From NCBI GenBank assembly GCA_048497495.1, contig JAFHCF010000122.1, forward strand, positions 1 through 26,219: DNA of 26,219 bases, read 5' to 3'. The notes beneath the pieces are model-generated. The model was given only the letters and a program-made list of their open reading frames with translations. It was not told the origin of the DNA and did not search any database. The position numbers and the translations under genes are program-made. This DNA is from JAFHCF01 sp048497495 (GTDB taxonomy: Bacteria; Pseudomonadota; Alphaproteobacteria; Rhizobiales; Ancalomicrobiaceae). This document shows, one piece after another, positions 21,255-26,219 of the stretch (within the stretch, counting starts at the first letter, position 1; every line of letters starts with the position of its first letter).

Positions 21255-23246
21255 TCACCCCTCCCCCTGGTGGAACCACCCGTGGATGGTCTCGGCCATG
21301 CCTTGCGAGACGCCCGCCACCTCCATCAGGTCGCCGACGCCGGCCCGGCCGATCGCCTTGACCGTGCCGAAGTGGTCGAGCAGCGCCCGCTTGCGCGTCG
21401 GGCCGATGCCGGGGATCTCGTCGAGTGTCGATTGGCGGATCGCCTTGGAGCGCTTGGCCCGGTGGGTGCCGATGGCGAAGCGGTGGGCCTCGTCGCGCAG
21501 GCGCTGGACGAAATAGAGCACCGGATCGCGTTCCGGCAGCATGATGTCGGCGCGGTCGATGAAGAAGAACTTCTCGCGCCCCGCGTCGCGGTCCGGCCCC
21601 TTGGCGATGCCGACGATCGTCACCGCGCCGAGCAGCCCCTGCTCCTCCAGCACCTGACGCGCCATCTCGAGCTGCCCCTTGCCGCCGTCGACCAGCACCA
21701 GATCCGGCCACGGCCCGAAGCCCTGCTCGTCGCGGGGCGCCGCCTCGCGCGACCCGTGCTCCTTGACCAGCCGCGAGAACCGCCGGCTCAACACCTCGCG
21801 CATCATGGCGTAGTCGTCGCCCGGAGTCGTCTCCGCCGACTTGATGTCGAACTTGCGGTACTGCCCCTTCACGAAGCCCTCCGGCCCCGCGACGATCATG
21901 CCGCCGACCGCGTGCGTGCCCGAGACGTGGCTGTTGTCGTAGACCTCGATGCGCCTCGGCGTCTCGGGCAACGAGAAGGCCCGCGCCGCGCCCTCCATCA
22001 GCTTGGCCTGGCTCGAGGTCTCCGCCAGCTTGCGCCCCAGCGCCTCGCGGGCATTGAGCGCGGCGTGGTCGACCAGATCCTTCTTCTCGCCGCGCCTCGG
22101 CACGGCGAGTTCGACCTTGTAGTCGGAGCGCTCCGACAGGGCCTGTTCGAGCAGCTCGCGCTCCGGCGTGTCGTGCGACAGCAGGATCAGCCGCGGCACC
22201 GGCTTGTCGTCGTAGAACTGGGCGACGAAGCTCTCCAGCACCTCTTCCGCCTCGAGGCTGCGGTCGGCGCGCGGATAGAAGGCGTGATTGCCCCAGTTCT
22301 GCCCGGTGCGGAAGAAGAACACCTGGATGCAGGTCTGCCCGCCCTCCTGATGGAGCGCGAAGACGTCGGCCTCCTCCACCCCTTGCGGGTTGATGCCCTG
22401 ATGGGCCTGGACATGGGAGAGTGCCGCGAGCCGGTCGCGGTAGACGGCGGCGCGCTCGAAGTCGAGGTCTTCCGCCGCCCGGTGCATGGCTTCCGCCAGT
22501 TCCGCCTGCACCGCCCGGCTCTTGCCGGTGAGGAAGCGCCCGGCCTCGTCGACCAGCACCCGATAGTCGGCGAGCGGGATCTCGCCGGTGCACGGCGCGG
22601 CGCAGCGCTTGATCTGGAAGAGCAGGCACGGCCGGGTGCGGCTGTCGTAGACCGAATCGGTGCAGGTGCGGATCAGGAACGCCTTCTGCAGCGAATTGAT
22701 CGTCCGCCCGACGCTGCCCGCCGAGGCGAAGGGGCCGTAATAGGCGCCCTTGCGCTTGCGCGGACCGCGATGCTTGACCAGCGCCGGGGCGTCGTGATCG
22801 CCGGTGACGAGGATATAGGGAAAGCTCTTGTCGTCGCGCAGCAGCACGTTGAAGCGGGGACGCAGCCGCTTGATCAGGTTGGCCTCGAGCAGCAGCGCCT
22901 CGGTCTCGGTGCGGGTCTGGACGAACTCCATCGCCCGCGTCTCGCGCACCATCCGGAGCGTCCGCGAGGTCAGGCCCTGGCCTCGGACGTAGTTGGCCAC
23001 CCGCTTCTTGAGATTGCGCGCCTTGCCGACGTAGAGGACGCCGCCCTCGCCGTCGACCATACGGTAGACACCGGGCCCGCTGGGCAGACGCCGAACCTGA
23101 TCGGCGATGACGTCGGCGCCGGCGAGCGGCGCGACCGTCGGCTCGGCGACCCCGGCGTCGGTCTCGCCGCCGTCCATGTCACCGACGCGATCGCCCGCCG
23201 GATCGGCGGTTTCGGTCGTCTCCTCGTCGGGTTCTCGGTCGGTCAT
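21255..23246 (-). CDS. uvrC: excinuclease ABC subunit C
   Basis: A 663-residue nuclease subunit that makes both incisions in nucleotide excision repair. Domains: acidic, low-complexity N-terminal extension 1-45; GIY-YIG domain about 53-140 (GPGVYRM, LYVGKARNLKKR); four Cys with the UvrC 4Fe-4S spacing (Cys195, 207, 215, 219); UVR motif about 230-270; RNase-H-like 3' nuclease domain (YDNSHVSGTHAVGG, PDLVLVDGGKGQL); and C-terminal double HhH (IPGIGPTRKRALLDHFG, VAGVSQGMAETIHGWF). ATG 23246 is the start nearest the family; the frame remains open to 23360. It is 91 nt after the SDR gene. Confidence 0.97.
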   Translation of the reverse strand: MTDREPDEETTETADPAGDRVGDMDGGETDAGVAEPTVAPLAGADVIADQVRRLPSGPGVYRMVDGEGGVLYVGKARNLKKRVANYVRGQGLTSRTLRMVRETRAMEFVQTRTETEALLLEANLIKRLRPRFNVLLRDDKSFPYILVTGDHDAPALVKHRGPRKRKGAYYGPFASAGSVGRTINSLQKAFLIRTCTDSVYDSRTRPCLLFQIKRCAAPCTGEIPLADYRVLVDEAGRFLTGKSRAVQAELAEAMHRAAEDLDFERAAVYRDRLAALSHVQAHQGINPQGVEEADVFALHQEGGQTCIQVFFFRTGQNWGNHAFYPRADRSLEAEEVLESFVAQFYDDKPVPRLILLSHDTPERELLEQALSERSDYKVELAVPRRGEKKDLVDHAALNAREALGRKLAETSSQAKLMEGAARAFSLPETPRRIEVYDNSHVSGTHAVGGMIVAGPEGFVKGQYRKFDIKSAETTPGDDYAMMREVLSRRFSRLVKEHGSREAAPRDEQGFGPWPDLVLVDGGKGQLEMARQVLEEQGLLGAVTIVGIAKGPDRDAGREKFFFIDRADIMLPERDPVLYFVQRLRDEAHRFAIGTHRAKRSKAIRQSTLDEIPGIGPTRKRALLDHFGTVKAIGRAGVGDLMEVAGVSQGMAETIHGWFHQGEG

Positions 23247-23337
23247 GGCGTCGTCGCAATCATGGGGGAGCCGAATCGCCGGCTCGCGCGTCGTCTCCTC
23301 ATATGGCGCATGAGAACCGCTTCGCCGAGGGGGTCGC

Positions 23338-24108
23338 TCACACCCCCGGCCCGACGACATCGGGCGTCTCCCAGGCGAGGTGTTGACCGCCGTCGAGGCA
23401 GATCATCTGGCCTGTCACCGAGGGCGTCTCGACGAAATAGCGCACCGTCCGACCGAACTCCTCCGGCGCCGGCCCCCGACCGAGCGGCACCGCCTTCTTC
23501 TCGTCGGCGAAGTCCTCGGCGCTCTGGCGCGTGTTGGGAAAGCTCGGCCCCGGGCCGATGGCATTGACCCGCACGCGCGGCGCCAGGGCCTGCGCCATGG
23601 TCCGGGTCGCCGCCCACAGCCCCGTCTTGGCCAGGGTATAGGAGAAGAAATGCGGGTTGAGCCTCAGAACCCGTTGATCGACGACGTTGATCACATGGCC
23701 CTCGCACTCCTCCGGCAGCCGCGCCAGCCAGGCGTCGGCGAGGAGGCACGGCGAGGCGAGATCGAGCCTCAGATGGCGCTCGACCCGCGCCGGATCGAGC
23801 CCGCCGATCCCGTCGGGTTCGAATTCGGAGGCATTGTTGACCAGGAGCCCCACCGGCCCGAGGGCGGCTTGCGCCCGCGCCACCAGATCCGGCAGGCCCG
23901 CGAGATCGCCGAGATCGCTGCCGAGGGCGACGGCCCGTCCACCGGCCGCGCCGATCTCCTCGGCCACCGCCTCCGCCGCCGCGCGGCTGGTGTTGTAGTG
24001 GATGGCGACGCTCCAGCCGTGCGCCGCCAGATCGCGGGCGATCGCCGCGCCGATGCGACGGGCGGCGCCGGTGACGAGCGCGGTGCGCGGGGCGGGCGAG
24101 AGAACCAT
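23338..24108 (-). CDS. short-chain dehydrogenase, pteridine reductase (PTR1/FolM) type
   Basis: A 256-residue SDR. The cofactor motif is TGAARRIG (13-20) with IHYNTSR (36-42), as in NADPH-dependent PTR1; NNAS is at 91-94. The usual catalytic Ser is replaced by Asp144 in NVVDQRV, followed by Tyr157 and Lys161: the same Asp-x12-Tyr-x3-Lys spacing as Leishmania PTR1. IGPGPSFPNTRQ and the C-terminal ICLDGGQHL are also typical of the FolM/PTR1 group. Likely reduces a dihydropterin or related compound; substrate unproven. ATG 24108 starts 8 residues before the fold. It opens the minus-strand block that leads to uvrC, pgsA and moaDE. Confidence 0.9.
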   Translation of the reverse strand: MVLSPAPRTALVTGAARRIGAAIARDLAAHGWSVAIHYNTSRAAAEAVAEEIGAAGGRAVALGSDLGDLAGLPDLVARAQAALGPVGLLVNNASEFEPDGIGGLDPARVERHLRLDLASPCLLADAWLARLPEECEGHVINVVDQRVLRLNPHFFSYTLAKTGLWAATRTMAQALAPRVRVNAIGPGPSFPNTRQSAEDFADEKKAVPLGRGPAPEEFGRTVRYFVETPSVTGQMICLDGGQHLAWETPDVVGPGV

Positions 24109-24626
24109 GAAATACGCGTCTCCGAGGTGTCCGACGCCCCATCCTAGTGCACCGGCCCGGTCGGACGCTACAGGCCGAAGGCCGCATCCGACAGGATAAG
24201 CTGCTGCACCAATGAAAGAATCCAGTGCACGCCCGAAGCCTCGAGGTGAATCTTCCGACCGAATCCGTCCGGCCGAAGAGATTTCGCCCCGAATGCCACC
24301 GCGACGGACCGAACCTAGAGCCGTCCGAACGGCTCGCGGCACGGTGAGGATCCCGTTGCGAAACACCGGCCCGCCGCGGACCACGGCCGTAAACCGAAAC
24401 TACACCATGTTCACAACCGAGAGGCTCGTCGCCTCGTTTTCACCCGCTTCGCCGAATTTTCGAACGAGGTTTGACACAATCGGCGCGCTGTATGGTCGCA
24501 TTCGGTCACCATAACCGGATGACGTCGTCGTCGACCGACGGTCCGCTTTCCAAGAGGGGGCGCGTATGACCGTGAGGCCCACGCGGGCTCGGTGAGATGA
24601 CGATCGTGTGTAGACGAGGATTTGCG
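24109..24626. other. 518-nt intergenic region, divergent promoters expected
   Basis: No convincing gene. It is visibly poorer in G+C than its neighbours. It holds a small hairpin GAGCCGT/ACGGCTC (24318-24324 with 24329-24335), a perfect TTGACA (24471-24476) with TATGGT only 14 bp away (24491-24496), and a 9-codon ATG frame at 24566-24595 with AGAGGGGG five bases upstream. The last two are the best clues to how the following outer-membrane protein gene is expressed. Confidence 0.5.
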
Positions 24627-25307
24627 ATGACCCATACCTTCCTTCGTGCCGCGCTCGGATGCGTGGCGCTCTTGGCGGCCTCCGGCACCGCCTTCGCCGC
24701 CGACATGTACCGCAAGGCCCCGGTCGCCGTGCCGATCGAAGCCCCGATTTCGGCCTATAACTGGACCGGCTTCTACGCCGGCGTCAATCTCGGCGGTGAA
24801 TTCCTCCGCGATTCCGCCTCCAACGCCGGCGTGCGTCAGAAGCTGAACGGCGCCACGCTCTTCGGTGGCGTCCAGGCCGGCTACAACTTCCAGACCGGCC
24901 CCTGGGTGTTCGGTGCCGAGACCGACATCGGCTACGGCCATGCCTCGAAGTCCAAGGCCTTCGGCGCCAACACCATGAAGATCGAGGAAGGCGCCTCCGG
25001 CACCCTGCGCGCCCGCGCCGGCTATGCCATCGACCGCACCCTGATCTACGGCACCGGCGGTCTCGCCTGGGCTCAGTTCGATCAGACCGTGTCGAACGGC
25101 GTCGTCACCCAGAAGTCCGACAAGACCCGTCTCGGCTATGCCGTCGGCGGCGGTCTCGAATATGCCGTGACCAACAACGTCTCGGTCAAGGGCGAGTACC
25201 TCTACGAGAACTTCGGCAAGATGAACAAGAGCTTCGCCTCGGTCGGCGCGACCAGAAACGACCTCAGCGATCATCTCGTCCGCGTCGGCGTGAACTACAA
25301 GTTCTGA
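24627..25307 (+). CDS. outer-membrane beta-barrel protein, Omp25/31-like
   Basis: A 226-residue outer-membrane protein of the OMP_b-brl type common in Rhizobiales. The signal peptide is cut at AFA|ADM (about residue 24). The barrel strands alternate hydrophobic and polar residues (WTGFYAGVNLGGEF, GGVQAGYNFQTGPWVFGAETDIGYG, LRARAGYAIDRTLIYGTGGLAWA, VSVKGEYLYENFG) and the C-terminal strand LVRVGVNYKF ends in Phe, the BAM recognition signal. ATG 24627 has GAGGA 6 nt upstream; an in-frame ATG at 24597 is less likely because it would lengthen the signal peptide by a charged segment. A strong terminator follows. Confidence 0.93.
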   Translation: MTHTFLRAALGCVALLAASGTAFAADMYRKAPVAVPIEAPISAYNWTGFYAGVNLGGEFLRDSASNAGVRQKLNGATLFGGVQAGYNFQTGPWVFGAETDIGYGHASKSKAFGANTMKIEEGASGTLRARAGYAIDRTLIYGTGGLAWAQFDQTVSNGVVTQKSDKTRLGYAVGGGLEYAVTNNVSVKGEYLYENFGKMNKSFASVGATRNDLSDHLVRVGVNYKF

Positions 25308-25340
25308 TCTGGCGCGACCGAATATCGGTCGACATGAATG

Positions 25341-25386
25341 AACCGCCGATCCTGCGAGAAATCGCAGGATCGGCGGTTTTTTATTT
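25341..25386 (+). terminator. strong Rho-independent terminator
   Basis: AACCGCCGATCCTGCG (25341-25356) pairs without mismatch with 25363-25378 around the loop AGAAAT, and the 3' arm runs into TTTTTTATTT. This is the clearest terminator in the window and separates the two outer-membrane protein genes. Confidence 0.93.
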
Positions 25387-25442
25387 GACGGCGAACGTCA
25401 CGACGAAACCATCGCATCGCTCAGCGCCGACAAAATAGCTCG

Positions 25443-25472
25443 TTAACCTTGTTTTTGAACGCGTTCTTAACC
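25443..25472. promoter_or_regulatory. palindrome flanked by TTAACC repeats
   Basis: GAACGCGTTC (25457-25466) is a perfect 10-bp palindrome. TTAACC occurs before it (25443-25448) and right after it (25467-25472), 24 nt apart. The position, 79-108 nt before the ATG of the second outer-membrane protein, suits a transcription factor site. Confidence 0.4.
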
Positions 25473-25497
25473 GAGGCCGGGCATTCATGGTCAACGA

Positions 25498-25521
25498 AAT
25501 CCTCCGAGATCTCGGAAGATT
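25498..25521 (+). promoter_or_regulatory. near-perfect 24-nt palindrome in the leader of the second OMP gene
   Basis: TCCGAGATCTCGGA (25503-25516) is a perfect palindrome, and AATC/GATT extend it on both sides past one mismatch. It ends 29 nt before the ATG at 25551. As DNA it could bind a dimer; as RNA it would fold into a hairpin just before the ribosome-binding site (AAGGTGA). Confidence 0.5.
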
Positions 25522-25550
25522 CGATGCTTGAATGGCCGAAGGTGAATATC

Positions 25551-26186
25551 ATGTCCCGCGTTACGTTCGCTCTCGCCGCCGCCGCCTGTGTCGCGGTGGC
25601 CAGCCCGTCGCTCGCCGCCGACATGTACGGCGGCCAGCCCGCCGCCCCCTATGGCGGCTATGCGGCCCCTGCCCCGCAGAACAGTTGGACCGGCGCCTAT
25701 GCCGGCGTCCAGGCTGGTCACGGCTGGGGCTCCAACGACCTCAACGGTGGCCAGATCGGCGTCTATGGCGGCATCAACGCCAATGTCGGCGCCAACTTCG
25801 TCGCCGGCGTCGAAGGCGACATCAACGTTTCCGGCCAGAACTCCAGCCGGATGATCGGGCCGAACTACTACAAGTACGATTCGAGCTGGAACGGTTCCGT
25901 CCGTGGCCGCGCCGGCGTCGCCTTCGATCGGGTGATGCCCTTTGCGACCGGCGGCATCGCCTTCGCCGACGATTCGATGAAGACCTTCGGCGGCTCGAGC
26001 AGCAAGACCAAGGTCGGCTATGTCGCCGGCGCCGGTGTCGAAGCCCAGGTGGCCGATCACATCACCGTCAAGGGTGAGTTGCTGCACTACGGCTTCGGCC
26101 GCTCCAACCACGCCCTGCCGACCGGGACCCAACGGTCCTCGGTCGATACCAACGTCCTGCGCGGCGGCGTCGCCTACCGCTACTGA
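25551..26186 (+). CDS. second outer-membrane beta-barrel protein, Omp25/31-like
   Basis: A 211-residue relative of the preceding protein. The signal peptide (MSRVTFALAAAACVAVASPSLA) is cut before ADM. A Pro/Gly/Tyr-rich linker (about 25-45) leads into the barrel (WTGAYAGVQAGHGWG, NFVAGVEGDINVSG, VRGRAGVAFDRVMPFATGGIAFA, ITVKGELLHYGFG) and the last strand ends GGVAYRY with terminal Tyr. ATG 25551 has AAGGTGA upstream; an in-frame ATG at 25524 would put charged residues before the signal. Expressed separately from the first OMP gene because of the terminator between them. Confidence 0.92.
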   Translation: MSRVTFALAAAACVAVASPSLAADMYGGQPAAPYGGYAAPAPQNSWTGAYAGVQAGHGWGSNDLNGGQIGVYGGINANVGANFVAGVEGDINVSGQNSSRMIGPNYYKYDSSWNGSVRGRAGVAFDRVMPFATGGIAFADDSMKTFGGSSSKTKVGYVAGAGVEAQVADHITVKGELLHYGFGRSNHALPTGTQRSSVDTNVLRGGVAYRY

Positions 26187-26219
26187 GGCCGTCGCCCCCG
26201 CGCCGATCAGAAACGCCCC

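Noticed and set aside
21270..23567. A 765-codon plus-strand frame opposite uvrC
   Set aside because: It is antisense to a certain gene, has a composition rich in Arg, Gly, His and Asp/Glu typical of the complementary frame, and shows no domain.
24471..24496. TTGACA with TATGGT as a standard promoter for the first OMP gene
   Set aside because: The spacer is only 14 bp and no good -10 lies at 16-18 bp, so it is mentioned only as a clue.
24212..24514. A 100-codon plus-strand frame in the gap before the first OMP gene
   Set aside because: No ribosome-binding site, Arg/Pro-rich composition and it runs over the TTGACA hexamer; treated as chance.
25443..25472. TTAACC repeats as a CtrA site
   Set aside because: CtrA sites need TTAA-N7-TTAA; here the two TTAA are about 20 nt apart.

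Overview
The window reads as chromosomal, GC-rich (sampled 60-base lines reach about 73% G+C) core sequence from an alphaproteobacterium, most likely Hyphomicrobiales (Rhizobiales). The support is the gene content and order: prs / PgeF / MidA / Lgt, YbjN-ProC, rplY-pth-(cspA-infA)-ychF, a PetP/PetR/kinase set divergent from ilvE, SDR-uvrC-pgsA-moaD-moaE, and Omp25/31-like beta-barrel proteins whose mature ends start with an 'ADMY' motif. I cannot name the genus.

Layout. (1) 38-4516, minus strand: lgt, midA, pgeF, a lipoprotein gene and prs; lgt-midA-pgeF overlap by 4 nt at each junction. (2) 4759-7178, plus strand: UbiK-type accessory factor, DUF523 protein, YbjN-domain protein and proC. (3) 7203-8482, minus strand: a glutathione S-transferase-like gene with a good promoter carrying direct repeats, and a secreted protein of unknown function. 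(4) 8697-12191, plus strand, translation-related: a structured leader with a possible leader peptide and intrinsic terminator, then rplY, pth, cspA (structured leader), infA (with a basic tail) and ychF. (5) 12193-14627: three 35-nt-spaced hairpin repeats, a DUF4282 membrane protein (minus), and two overlapping MaoC-like hydratases followed by a pirin (plus). (6) 14661-17387, minus strand: MarR (PetP-like), OmpR-family regulator (PetR-like) and histidine kinase, divergent from ilvE (17634-18506). (7) 18573-18917: small secreted protein. (8) 19027-24108, minus strand: PTR1/FolM-type SDR, uvrC, a lower-GC toxin-antitoxin-like pair, pgsA, moaD and moaE. (9) 24109-26186: a 518-nt regulatory gap and two beta-barrel outer-membrane proteins separated by a strong terminator.

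Functionally most of the window is housekeeping: PRPP and purine salvage, lipoprotein maturation, proline and branched-chain amino acid metabolism, translation, DNA repair, phospholipid and molybdopterin synthesis. The accessory element that stands out is the zeta-like P-loop kinase with a small partner (20439-21214) between uvrC and pgsA. The other points worth a look are regulatory: the rplY leader, the cspA leader, the hairpins at convergent gene ends, the GST promoter repeats and the palindromes before the second outer-membrane protein. No tRNA, rRNA, CRISPR array, insertion sequence or phage gene was seen. Promoter calls were made by eye and are tentative.
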